Assembly (NCBI GenBank): GCA_964511155.1
Contig: CAZEEJ010000032.1
Coordinates: forward strand, 1-39,632
DNA length: 39,632 nucleotides
Reading direction: 5' to 3'
Source of the DNA: JAAYDF01 sp964511155
GTDB taxonomy: Bacteria > Planctomycetota > Phycisphaerae > UBA1845 > PWPN01
Shown piece after piece: positions 8,290-16,309 of this stretch. Each line of letters opens with the position of its first letter. The stretch's first letter is position 1. The translations under genes and the position numbers were made by a program. The notes beneath the pieces are model-generated. The model was not told the origin of the DNA, searched no databases, and worked only from the letters and a program-made list of their open reading frames with translations.

Positions 8290-9489
8290 GGCGGTCTCGG
8301 CGTCGGCGGCCGGGCGAGGCGGGCGTGCCGCGGCCGGCGTATGGCCAAGTGTCGCGGCGATGAGGGCGCCGATTTGTTCGAGGCGGGCGGGCCAGGACTC
8401 AGCGGCCATGAGGCGGGCGCGGTTGACGCGGGCGGCGGGGGTGTTCGAGGCGATGGCCGCGTCGCAGGCGGCGGCGGTGCCTTCCACGTCGTCGGCGAGC
8501 CAGACGGAGCCCTCGAGCTGACGAACGGCGGGCAGCGGCGTACTGACCACCGACAGGCCGGCCGCGAGGTACTCGTACAGCTTGATGGGGTTGGCGTGGT
8601 GCGTCAGCGGCACGTCGCGGAAGGGGATCAGTCCGACATCGAACCCGCACAGGTAAGCGGGCAGCAAGCTGTGGTCCCTGGGTCCGAGGCAGTGCACGTT
8701 GGGCAGCTCGAGCAGCTCACCCAGTGGCGTGACAGATGGCCCGATGAGCACGATGGAGGCGTCCGGCCGACGGCGGGCCAGATCGGCCACCAGGTCGAGA
8801 TCCACCCATTCGCCGACCACGCCGACGAAACCCAGCACCGGCCGCGGCAGGGCGGCGAGGTCCGGCGGCACGGTGAGGTTCTCCCACACCGCCCGCGACA
8901 GGTGGCGGCAGTCCACGCCGTGCTCGATCAGGTGCACATTGGGATGCAGCGGTCGTTTCGCCTCGTACAGCGGTCGCGAAGTCGTCAGCACCAGGCCGCA
9001 CTTGTCGATCAGCTCGCGTTCCCGCCGCAGGATCAGGTCGCGGTCGTACCCGGGAAACTCGCCGAAGGCATCGACGCAATAGTAGACGGCCAATTCCTCG
9101 TTGAACCGGCCGACGAGATCCCCGACGTCCGGCGCGAAGCTCCACACCTGCACCGGTCGCGGCGGCAGCTTGTCGAGCACCCTGCGAACCGCCCGGCAGA
9201 CCAGGCGGGCGGTGATCTCGCGGGCCAGCGACGAACCGGGCAAGGGTACCTGCAGCGGGGTGAGGACGGTCATCTTTTCGGAGACCACCCGCGCCCCACG
9301 GCGAACCTGGAGCAGCTTGGCGGCGATCGTACACAGATCACTGGGTCGGATACTGGGCCGGCGCGAGGCGTGCCAGTTCACCCAGATGACGTGGTTCCGC
9401 TCCGCCAACTGGCGCATGATGTGATGCTTGCTGGTGGGGTGGAAGTTCCACCCGCTGGCGAAGCAGATGATGTTTCGGTCGCTGATCAC
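8254..9489 (-). CDS. Glycosyltransferase, GT-B fold
   Basis: 411 residues from the GTG at 9489; GAGGG lies nine nt upstream. A longer frame from a TTG at 9498 would put that site directly against the start, so I prefer the GTG. The N-terminal half begins IICFASGWNFHP; the C-terminal half has GFVGVVGEWVDLDLV, a region around LIGPS, and the nucleotide-sugar-binding signature NPIKLYEYLAAGLSVVST, as in GT4-like transferases. It is the last gene of the minus-strand exopolysaccharide operon and probably adds a sugar to the lipid-linked repeat unit in the cytoplasm. Odd point: the final residues (SELASERVSK) are encoded by the octamer repeat array, so the stop codon comes from the repeat. Donor and acceptor are unknown. 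Confidence 0.87.
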   Translation of the reverse strand: MISDRNIICFASGWNFHPTSKHHIMRQLAERNHVIWVNWHASRRPSIRPSDLCTIAAKLLQVRRGARVVSEKMTVLTPLQVPLPGSSLAREITARLVCRAVRRVLDKLPPRPVQVWSFAPDVGDLVGRFNEELAVYYCVDAFGEFPGYDRDLILRRERELIDKCGLVLTTSRPLYEAKRPLHPNVHLIEHGVDCRHLSRAVWENLTVPPDLAALPRPVLGFVGVVGEWVDLDLVADLARRRPDASIVLIGPSVTPLGELLELPNVHCLGPRDHSLLPAYLCGFDVGLIPFRDVPLTHHANPIKLYEYLAAGLSVVSTPLPAVRQLEGSVWLADDVEGTAAACDAAIASNTPAARVNRARLMAAESWPARLEQIGALIAATLGHTPAAARPPRPAADAETAVSELASERVSK

Positions 9490-9550
9490 GCCGGGCAACC
9501 CTCAAATCAATCGGGCACAACTCGCTGTCCGCCTGACTCCTGGGGCAAAA

Positions 9551-9642
9551 TGGCGAATGTCCAAGGTCCAATGACCAATCAATGACCAAGTCCGAAACCA
9601 GAACCCCGGCTGGGGATGTTCGTCATTCGTCATTGGGCATTC
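9551..9642. repeat. Heptamer repeats, inverted arms
   Basis: The left arm has GTCCAAG, GTCCAAT and GACCAAT type units; the right arm has GTCATTC, GTCATTG and GGCATTC. The two arms are roughly complementary (CCAATGAC against GTCATTGG). It fills the gap between the two glycosyltransferase genes. Confidence 0.6.
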
Positions 9643-9670
9643 ACGCCGGCGGCGGCGAGTTACGCACAAA

Positions 9671-11011
9671 TCAATCCTCCACGCCGACAGTCAGAGCGGT
9701 CAACAGTGCATCCGCTTTGGACTTGCTCGCTGTCGGGGGTTCGGTTTCTCTCGTATCCACTGGCTCCTCGTCGGGCTCGTCGCACGGCGTGCCGGCCAGC
9801 AGGCTTTCCAGCCGCATCAGCCCCGGCACCGGGTCCCAGCGGCGCTTCACGAACTGCCGGCCGGCGCTGCCGATCGACGCGGCCAGATCGGCATCACGCA
9901 GGAGGGCCACGACGGCCTCGACGAACTCGGCGGGGGAGTCGGCCACGAGAATCTCGCGCCCGGCCTCGGCACCGATGCCCGCCGCCACGCACGAGGTCAC
10001 CACGCACGGTCGGCCCATGTCCATGGCCATCAATACCTTCGTCTGTACGCCCCGGGCCAGCCTCAGCGGGGCCACGTTCACCCGCATGGCCTCGACGTAG
10101 GGCTCGACCGCGGGCACCGTCCCGGTCACTTCGATGCGGTCGCCGTCATCCAGTTCGCGCACCGCCCGGGTGGGCGATCGCCCGACGATCGTCCAGCGGG
10201 CCTCCGGGCAACGCCGCAACACCTCGGGCCACATGGCCTCCGCAAACCAGCAGACGCCGTCCGCATTCGGCGGGTAATCCATCGCTCCGAGGAAGCCGAC
10301 CCTCGGCTCGGCCGGCAGCGGCAGGCTCGCCCACCGCTCATCCAATTCCTGCCGACGTTGAGGATCGATCTCGAAAGCCGCTCCGGTCGCGATGACGTGC
10401 ACTTTCTCGCGGCAGGGTTCGTCGCCCAGCAGCTCGACCTCACGGCCCGTGCACAACACGCTGGCGTCGAAAGCGTTCATCCATTCCAGCTCGCGCTGTC
10501 CCAGCCGCCGGGCCTCCGTGCGGTAGATCCAGCTCATCGGCCAGCGACCCTGGTCGGCCATCTCGCGCCATTTGTGGCTGTCCAGGTCCACGAGATCCAG
10601 CACGCGCCTGCCGGCCGGCACCTCGAGGGCCAGCGGGGCCATACTCGACGAGTAGACCAGTACCGCGTCGAAGCGCACCTCGCGCGACCAGGCCAGCACC
10701 TGCTGCCGCAACGCCCGCGACGCGAAGTAGCCTTCCGTCGCCGTGCCGCCCGTCAGCAGGGCGAGCAGCGAGCGGGCGTTGGCCAGTAGCGGTCGCAGGG
10801 GTACCGCCGCCAGTCCGCGGCAACGCGAGCGCAGCTCCGCGAGCGAATCGCGGATGGCCGCCGGCGGATCGTCCGGGTCCGGCGGGTCGATGAAGCCCGC
10901 GCACCATACGTTGTGCCGTTGCGTCAGCCAGCGCAACTCGAGCGAGGAGCGCAGCTTGGCCCCACGGTCCAACGGACACGGCAAACGATGTACCAGAGCC
11001 AGTAGATTCAT
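9671..11011 (-). CDS. PEP-CTERM/XrtA-type sugar transferase (TIGR03087-like)
   Basis: 446 residues from the ATG at 11011. The start MNLLALVHRLPCPLDRGAK matches the family opening (xxxLVHRxPxPPxKGxKxRS). Later segments VDLDSHKWREMA, RWPMSWIYRTEARRL, GAMDYPPNADGVCWF, NVAPLRLARGVQTKVL and AMDMGRP are all strongly characteristic of the TIGR03087 subfamily of GT4 glycosyltransferases found in exosortase-A (EpsH) loci. It would transfer a sugar during assembly of the exopolysaccharide repeat unit. The gene lies between the FemAB-like gene and a second glycosyltransferase. No good Shine-Dalgarno is seen; three GTGAGAA heptamers lie immediately upstream and may supply the purine-rich site. An in-frame GTG at 11035 would start inside that array and is less likely. 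Confidence 0.92.
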   Translation of the reverse strand: MNLLALVHRLPCPLDRGAKLRSSLELRWLTQRHNVWCAGFIDPPDPDDPPAAIRDSLAELRSRCRGLAAVPLRPLLANARSLLALLTGGTATEGYFASRALRQQVLAWSREVRFDAVLVYSSSMAPLALEVPAGRRVLDLVDLDSHKWREMADQGRWPMSWIYRTEARRLGQRELEWMNAFDASVLCTGREVELLGDEPCREKVHVIATGAAFEIDPQRRQELDERWASLPLPAEPRVGFLGAMDYPPNADGVCWFAEAMWPEVLRRCPEARWTIVGRSPTRAVRELDDGDRIEVTGTVPAVEPYVEAMRVNVAPLRLARGVQTKVLMAMDMGRPCVVTSCVAAGIGAEAGREILVADSPAEFVEAVVALLRDADLAASIGSAGRQFVKRRWDPVPGLMRLESLLAGTPCDEPDEEPVDTRETEPPTASKSKADALLTALTVGVED

Positions 11012-11021
11012 ATTCGCTGCT

Positions 11022-11046
11022 TTCTCACTTCTCACTTCTCACTTCC
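11022..11046. repeat. TTCTCAC heptamer array at a ribosome-site position
   Basis: Three exact TTCTCAC heptamers and a partial fourth lie 11 nt upstream of the minus-strand start at 11011. Read on the minus strand they are GTGAGAA repeats. The same array occurs at 37494-37514 and degenerate versions at 30840 and 38666. Confidence 0.75.
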
Positions 11047-11079
11047 CCGGCACCGCCATCCGGACACTCCGGGCTCGAC

Positions 11080-12297
11080 TCATCCCGGGATCGACCGGGC
11101 CAACCACGCCCCCAGCGGACGGGTCACGGCCAACGGCAGCCGGGGCCACACCCGCCGGGCCAGTCGCAATCGTGGATTGCCCGGGTGCAGATCCGGCACC
11201 CGGCCCCCCTGGGGCACGTAATACTGGTAATGCAGCGGCGTGGGCTCGAAGCCCTGGAACCGCTTGAAGTTGTACGAGCCGGCGTTGTCCACGCGGGTCC
11301 GGCCGAAGTCGAACTCGCGGCAGCCGATCGTCACCCCATGCTCCATGGCCGCCAGGTAGAGGAGATTATTGGGGTGCATCCGCTCGTAGCGCTCATCGCA
11401 TCCGGAAAAGTAAGGCATCAGCATGTCGCGATAGACGAAGCTCAGCAGGCCGGCGATCGGGCGCCCCTTGTGCCGCACGATCTGCACCACGTGCCCCGGT
11501 CGGCGGCGGGCGGGATCGGCCGTCGAGTCATCCATCCCGGGCACCGTGTGGGCGACCAGGTACTCGAAAAACCGCCTGGGGTAGTTCGGCGAAGCCACCC
11601 GTCTCATGCTCTGGCTGTAGAGCGACCAGACGGCATCGAGATCGCCGGTAGCGAAGTCAGACTCCAGGCCATAACGTTCGCGGGCTTGGCGGGCCGCGGC
11701 CCGGGCCTTGCGCGGCAAGTCCTGCAGCACGGCGGCGGGGTCGTCCGGCAAGTGTTTGCGGAAGGTGACGTAGCGCTTCACCACGGGCAGGTGCGGCCAC
11801 TGGATCTGGGCCGACCGGATATCCAGCCAGCGGGCGCCGACGCGCTCGGCCATCTCCTGTGCCGAAGCCAGCAAGGCGGCGTGGGCCTCGTCATCGTCCG
11901 CGAGCGTGCCGCCATAGATGCCATAGGGCACGCTGACAAAAATGGTGCCCGCCAGCCAACTGGTGACACCCATGAGCGGGAACACGCCCACCAGCCGCTC
12001 GCCACGCCAAGCGGTCAGATAGCGACTTGGATGTCCGAACGCCTCCTCGACCGCGGTGCGCCACAACAGGGTGTGAAAGAGCGTGCCTCGCGGGTGCCGG
12101 GCCACGTAGTCCTCCCAGCACGACGCGGATGCATCGTCCAGCTCGCGAACGTCGACGGGGGGACGGCTGATCTGCTCGGCGGGGGCCGTGCACGCGGGCG
12201 ACAGGTCGAAGTGCTCGACGTCTGCCTCCGCGGCACCGGCGTCTGACCGGCAGGCCTGGTCGGCTTCGCAGCAGGTGTCGGACATCAGTTGCAGCAT
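11080..12297 (-). CDS. FemAB-like protein, XrtA/PEP-CTERM type (TIGR03019-like)
   Basis: 405 residues with a GNAT/FemAB fold. The match to the exosortase-locus subfamily is clear: ARHPRGTLFHTLLWR, VFPLMGVTSW, VSVPYGIYGG, YVTFRKHL, PRKARAAARQARERYGL, PYFSGCDERY, FDFGRTRVDNAGSYNFKR and GFEPTPLHYQYY. FemAB-type enzymes attach amino acids or acyl groups to envelope molecules; the substrate in these loci is unknown. The first ~50 residues (Cys/Asp/Ala-rich) are an extension not needed for the fold, so the true start may lie further in. The ATG at 12297 has only a weak ribosome site; an in-frame ATG at 12285 is an alternative. It lies between the kinase and TIGR03087-like genes; 155 bp of hairpin repeats precede it. 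Confidence 0.9.
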   Translation of the reverse strand: MLQLMSDTCCEADQACRSDAGAAEADVEHFDLSPACTAPAEQISRPPVDVRELDDASASCWEDYVARHPRGTLFHTLLWRTAVEEAFGHPSRYLTAWRGERLVGVFPLMGVTSWLAGTIFVSVPYGIYGGTLADDDEAHAALLASAQEMAERVGARWLDIRSAQIQWPHLPVVKRYVTFRKHLPDDPAAVLQDLPRKARAAARQARERYGLESDFATGDLDAVWSLYSQSMRRVASPNYPRRFFEYLVAHTVPGMDDSTADPARRRPGHVVQIVRHKGRPIAGLLSFVYRDMLMPYFSGCDERYERMHPNNLLYLAAMEHGVTIGCREFDFGRTRVDNAGSYNFKRFQGFEPTPLHYQYYVPQGGRVPDLHPGNPRLRLARRVWPRLPLAVTRPLGAWLARSIPG

Positions 12298-12309
12298 GCT
12301 TATTTCTCA

Positions 12310-12438
12310 GGACCGAACGAACTTGTTCGTGTCGGGACCGAGCGAACTTGTTCGTGGTCCCGGCCGCGCACCGACCGCACTGCTCAAAAAACAGTGGCGC
12401 ACGGTGGCCAGCACTGTCCAAAGAGCAGTGGCGCACGG
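12310..12438. repeat. CTTG-loop and CACTG/CAGTG hairpin cluster
   Basis: Two adjacent ~26-bp copies (12310-12335, 12335-12360) share GGACCGA and a stem closed by CGAA-CTTG-TTCG. A third copy at 29419-29443 has TCAA-CTTG-TTGA, a compensatory change. Then two hairpins CACTG-N9-CAGTG (12378-12396, 12412-12430) carry a direct repeat CAGTGGCGCACGG at 12392-12404 and 12426-12438; a relative is at 38611-38632. The cluster separates the kinase gene from the FemAB-like gene within the operon. Confidence 0.7.
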
Positions 12439-12452
12439 CTCGCGTCACTCAT

Positions 12453-13364
12453 TCAACCCTCGCCCACGTAGTAATCCTGGTTGTCTCCATAGTACGCCGC
12501 CTCGTCGCTGCAACCGGCCAGGACGCACCCGGTGATCGGAAGCTGGTTCGCCTGGAGCATCTTGACGCTGCGTCGCAACAGGGGCTCCGGCGTGCGATTC
12601 ATCCGGACCACGATCAAGACCGAATGGCACAGCGGGCCGATCAGCCCGATGTCCGCGAAGGCATTGATCGGCGGGGTGTCGGCCAGCGTGTAATGGAACC
12701 GCTCGCGGATCTCGCGGAACGTCTGAGCGGCCCGGTCGCCGGCGAGCAAATCACTCGGGCTGTCCTCGCGCGGATCGCCGGCCGGCACGAAGAAGAGGTT
12801 CTCCCGGACCACGGGCACACAGACCTCCGCCAGCCGTTTCTCCCCGCGCAGCACCTCGCAGATGCCCGGGCGGTCGCCCACCTGCAACAAGGCACCGAGT
12901 CCGCCCCGCCGCAGATCCAGATCCACCATCGCCACGCGCAGATGCCGCAACTCCGCCAGGCTGAACCCGAGGTTGGCGACCGTGACGGTCTTGCCTTCGC
13001 GCGGCAGCGTCGAGGTCACCGCCAACACGCGGGCGCTCCCGCCCGGATTGGCGGTCAGCAGCCGCGTCCGCACGGAGCGGTACTTCTCGGCGATGGCCGA
13101 GGTGGGCTCATGAAATGCGAGCACTTCCGGCCCGACGGCCTCCCCCTGGATCGGTGTCGCACAGATCGCAAAGGGTACCGGCGGCGGCGGGCGAAACAGC
13201 GTGCTGGCATCGTCGCGCTGCCCACTGGCAACCGGATCTTCCCTCAGGATCCTGCTGACGTTCTCGGCGCGCGGCGGCGGTTCGACCAACAGCCCGGCCC
13301 CGCCGCCCAGCCGTTGGGCCCGCTCCTGTTGCGCTCTCCGCAATGCTTCCGCGATGCGTCCCAT
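12453..13364 (-). CDS. Tyrosine autokinase of CpsD/CapB type, exopolysaccharide
   Basis: 303 residues, a BY-kinase ATPase domain acting with the chain-length protein encoded just upstream. Visible are Walker A (STLPREGKT, 118-126), Walker A' (VDLDLR, 148-152), Walker B (LADTPP, 227-232) and a C-terminal tyrosine cluster (AYYGDNQDYY; Tyr291, 292, 298, 299) expected to be autophosphorylated. EKYRSVRTRL (93-102) is the usual activator-binding region. The layout and neighbours match TIGR03018-type kinases of exosortase loci. It starts 35 bp after the Wzz gene, so the two are cotranscribed and probably form a bipartite co-polymerase that controls chain length at the inner membrane. The ribosome site is weak. 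Confidence 0.92.
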   Translation of the reverse strand: MGRIAEALRRAQQERAQRLGGGAGLLVEPPPRAENVSRILREDPVASGQRDDASTLFRPPPPVPFAICATPIQGEAVGPEVLAFHEPTSAIAEKYRSVRTRLLTANPGGSARVLAVTSTLPREGKTVTVANLGFSLAELRHLRVAMVDLDLRRGGLGALLQVGDRPGICEVLRGEKRLAEVCVPVVRENLFFVPAGDPREDSPSDLLAGDRAAQTFREIRERFHYTLADTPPINAFADIGLIGPLCHSVLIVVRMNRTPEPLLRRSVKMLQANQLPITGCVLAGCSDEAAYYGDNQDYYVGEG

Positions 13365-13399
13365 GCGTCACGTTATCCAGGCACCGGGGGCCAAGGCCC

Positions 13400-15175
13400 T
13401 CAGGCACCGAAGAAACCGGCCACCACCCGCTCGGGCAGGGCCTGGCTGACCACATCCTTGTAGACCTCCGGATGCCGGAGGTTCAGATACACCAAGGCCC
13501 CCAGGGCCATCACGGCCAGGGTCTCCGCCCCCGCTACCGCCGGCATCAGCAAACGCCGGTTCCACCAGCCGCTCTTGAGGTTCGTTCGGATCTCCCCGAT
13601 CGTCTCCAGCACCGGAATGCCCAGCGCCCTGCGCACCTTGGCCGGGTCACGCAACGAGCGGTCGAAAACCTCCCTCAGGAATACTGCCACGGTTCCCAGG
13701 GCCAAACCGACTCCCGCACTCAACAGGAGCACGCCCGCCAGCGTCGGCGACGCCGGCCGGCCGGGCACCCGGGCCTTCTCCACCGTGGTGAAGCCCACGC
13801 CCCGCCGGCCCTCCTCCGCCGCCAGCACGCGACTCACCATCTCGACGTGATCGTTCCACACCCGCCAATCCGCCTTGGCGCTTTGAACCTCCTGCTGCAA
13901 ACTCAGGTAGTTCTGCCGCCGCTCGAACAGCAGCCCCTTGTCCTCCTCCAACTGCTGCTGCTGGACCTTGTGTTTGGCCAGGTTCTGATCGATGCGGGTG
14001 ATGGCGTCGGCCAGCGACTTCAGCTCCGCGTTGGCCCGGCGACGGTCCTCGGCGACGGGATCGAACCCTGCGGTTTCGACGGCCGGCGGGATCGCGACTA
14101 CGGGCTCAGCCAGTTGGGCGGGTTCGCGGTCTAGCTCGACACGCAACTGCTCCAGCTTCTCCCGGAGCCCCATGACGTGCGGGTGCATGTCGGTCATCTG
14201 TTTCAGCGCCTTGGCGTCAGCGATCTGGGCCTTGACCTGATCGATGGCCGATGACAGCCGCTCGTGCTGCGGATTGATTCGCCAGCGCTCATCGTTGACC
14301 GCCTGGCCTGACGACAGAGTCGGCAGACGACCGGCCCTCCCCTGCTCGAGCTCCACCAGGTACTCTTGCAGACTCTTGATCTTGGACTCCGTCTCCGCCC
14401 GCCGCAGCAGCAGGTCCTCGATCGCCAGACCGGTCGACATCAGCCGCTGGCTGAGCAGATCGGGGTCGGCTGGATTCACCCCGGGATGAGCCACGGCCAA
14501 CTGCATCAACTCGGCCTCGAGCGCGGTCGCCCGTTCCTTCCGCTTGCCCGCCTCCTGGGCGAAGAAGTCCCGCGACTTGTGCAGGATATCCGTGATCCAG
14601 GCCCGCGTCCGGGCGACGTAATTGTCCGTCAGCCGGGTGACCAGGAGTTGCCCCATCTCCGGCTGGCTGCCCGTGTACCGCACTTGGATGAGGTCCAGGA
14701 AGGTGCTCTTTTCGAGGATGCGCACGTCCACCGAGGTCGGCAGGCTGCTGATGAGCTGCTGCTTGCGAAGCTGCCCTTCGGGCGTCAGGTTGCCTTCGGC
14801 GTCGCGGGGCAGATCATCGGCCAGACCCAGGTCATCCACCGCCTGGGCGAGGGCCTGGTAACCCATCAGGTCCAGTCCCAGCGACCGGCGAATGGTCTCG
14901 AACGAATAGGGGGAGTTGCTGCTGATGAGCTTGGTGAGCACCACGTCGTCGCGGCGCTCGAAGATCGTGCTCAGCTCGTATCGGCGGGGCAGCATGAGGC
15001 TCACCGCCAGCGACACCAGGATGCCGGTCAGCAGCGGAAGGACGAACAGCCACCGCCGATACCCCAGAATGGCGGTCACCCGGGCGATCACCTGTTGCAA
15101 GTCACTGGTGACCGACTCGGCGCCGGACGAGAGGCCGCGGGATCCGAGCAGGCTGGATATCGGTTGAACACTCAT
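13400..15175 (-). CDS. Wzz/GumC-type chain-length determinant, XrtA type
   Basis: 591 residues with a Wzz domain. One membrane helix is near 45-65 (WLFVLPLLTGILVSLAVSL), followed by a long periplasmic coiled coil (about 200-450). A Pro/Gly-rich segment (ARVPGRPASPTLAG) then leads into the second helix (about 480-505), and another helix lies near the C-terminus (TLAVMALGALVYL). This matches the polysaccharide co-polymerase layout; TIGR03007 members in exosortase loci have this size. It sets polymer length and pairs with the tyrosine autokinase, which follows after 35 bp. The export lipoprotein gene precedes it by 29 bp. The late hydrophobic segment after the co-polymerase helices is somewhat extra. 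Confidence 0.9.
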   Translation of the reverse strand: MSVQPISSLLGSRGLSSGAESVTSDLQQVIARVTAILGYRRWLFVLPLLTGILVSLAVSLMLPRRYELSTIFERRDDVVLTKLISSNSPYSFETIRRSLGLDLMGYQALAQAVDDLGLADDLPRDAEGNLTPEGQLRKQQLISSLPTSVDVRILEKSTFLDLIQVRYTGSQPEMGQLLVTRLTDNYVARTRAWITDILHKSRDFFAQEAGKRKERATALEAELMQLAVAHPGVNPADPDLLSQRLMSTGLAIEDLLLRRAETESKIKSLQEYLVELEQGRAGRLPTLSSGQAVNDERWRINPQHERLSSAIDQVKAQIADAKALKQMTDMHPHVMGLREKLEQLRVELDREPAQLAEPVVAIPPAVETAGFDPVAEDRRRANAELKSLADAITRIDQNLAKHKVQQQQLEEDKGLLFERRQNYLSLQQEVQSAKADWRVWNDHVEMVSRVLAAEEGRRGVGFTTVEKARVPGRPASPTLAGVLLLSAGVGLALGTVAVFLREVFDRSLRDPAKVRRALGIPVLETIGEIRTNLKSGWWNRRLLMPAVAGAETLAVMALGALVYLNLRHPEVYKDVVSQALPERVVAGFFGA

Positions 15176-15204
15176 TCGACTAACCCCGGCTCACACCAAG
15201 CCGC

Positions 15205-16017
15205 TCACCGCAACATCAGCATCAGGGCCTGCCGGCGAAGATCGCGGTCCTCGCTGCTGCCCCCTTGGCCGCCATCGCCCGTCCACACTTCGTGGGCCGT
15301 CCGCGCCTGGGCGCCGCCCGTGTAAGCGGAGTACACCGGCTCGAACGGCCAGAACAGCTCCCGTACTTTCAAACCGAACCAGGCCAGCGGCGTCGGGGGC
15401 ACGTATACAATGTCCCCTTCCTTCAGCAGAAAGTTCTGCTGCAAGTCGCCGGTCTGCGTGATCTTCTCCACGTCCACGGTGATCACGTGCCGCTCGCCCG
15501 GCGAGGCGCTCGGCCGAATGACCTGCACCCGCTCGCGCCAGGCCAGAAACGTGGGGTTCGACCGCGCGACGATGTCCATGACCGTGTCGCGCCCGGTGAA
15601 CGCCAGCTTCCCGGGGCTGCCCACCTGGCCGAACACGTAAATGTTCTTGCTGTTGTATGACGCGACCTGTACGTTCACCTGCGGCGAGACGTAGTAGCGG
15701 GCCAGCAACTCCTCGACCTTGGCGGCCAGCTCGCGCGGGGTAAGACCGGAGACCTTCACTTCGCCCAGCAGCTTGAGCGAGATTTTGCCGTCGCTGCGGA
15801 CCATCTGCATGGTGCCGTCCACCTCGGGTGCGTTCGGCGAGTTGATGGCGACTACGTCGGGAGGTTCAATGCGATAATTGGTGGCGGCGACGTCCTGGTC
15901 GTGAGATTGGGAGAAGTGCTGGAGGTCGGCGTACTGGGTGGAGCAGCCGGCGGCGGCCATCAGACCGGCCACGGCCATCCACGTTGCCGCGCGTTTCCAT
16001 CCCTGCTGCTGCCGCAT
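15205..16017 (-). CDS. Polysaccharide export outer-membrane lipoprotein (Wza-like)
   Basis: 270 residues from the ATG at 16017, chosen because AGGGA lies seven nt upstream and a lipoprotein signal follows (MAVAGLMAAAGC; lipobox AAGC, lipid-bearing Cys near residue 25). The Poly_export domain begins YRIEPPDVVAINSPNAPEV and includes VRSDGKISLKLLGEV; an SLBB-like part follows (NIYVFGQVGSPGKLAF). LLKEGDIVYVPPTPLAWFG is typical of TIGR03027-type export proteins of exosortase loci. The protein would form the outer-membrane channel for the exopolysaccharide. It is the first gene of the minus-strand operon, with a divergent 292-bp region before it. An upstream in-frame extension to 16116 has no ribosome site or signal logic. 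Confidence 0.92.
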   Translation of the reverse strand: MRQQQGWKRAATWMAVAGLMAAAGCSTQYADLQHFSQSHDQDVAATNYRIEPPDVVAINSPNAPEVDGTMQMVRSDGKISLKLLGEVKVSGLTPRELAAKVEELLARYYVSPQVNVQVASYNSKNIYVFGQVGSPGKLAFTGRDTVMDIVARSNPTFLAWRERVQVIRPSASPGERHVITVDVEKITQTGDLQQNFLLKEGDIVYVPPTPLAWFGLKVRELFWPFEPVYSAYTGGAQARTAHEVWTGDGGQGGSSEDRDLRRQALMLMLR

Positions 16018-16309
16018 GGCGTCATCCCTGACACAGAGAACCGATCCATCTACCCGGCCCCGGCCTCCCGCCGACCGCCGGCCCCCCGAGCACAGCCGTG
16101 GCGTCCGACCGCCCACCGGGGTTGTCTGCTGTCATCGGTTCCATTGCCGGGCCGATGTACTTAACTCCGCTTTTTTCTGCTCACCGCCGGGGCTTCTCAA
16201 GAGCGGCCGCACAAGGTCCGATAGAACCGCCTGGACGATCGAACGCGCCGGCAGTCCGATAACCCTACCCGGAGACTCGGACGCGGCCTGTCCAGGATGG
16301 AGCCTGACC
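16018..16309. promoter_or_regulatory. Divergent regulatory region of the exopolysaccharide locus
   Basis: These 292 bp separate the first operon gene (minus) from the ATPase gene (plus), so promoters for both must lie here or be shared. I see a T-rich run (CTTTTTTCTG near 16172) but no clear -35/-10 pair on either strand. GGAG seven nt before 16310 is the ribosome site of the ATPase gene. Confidence 0.4.
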
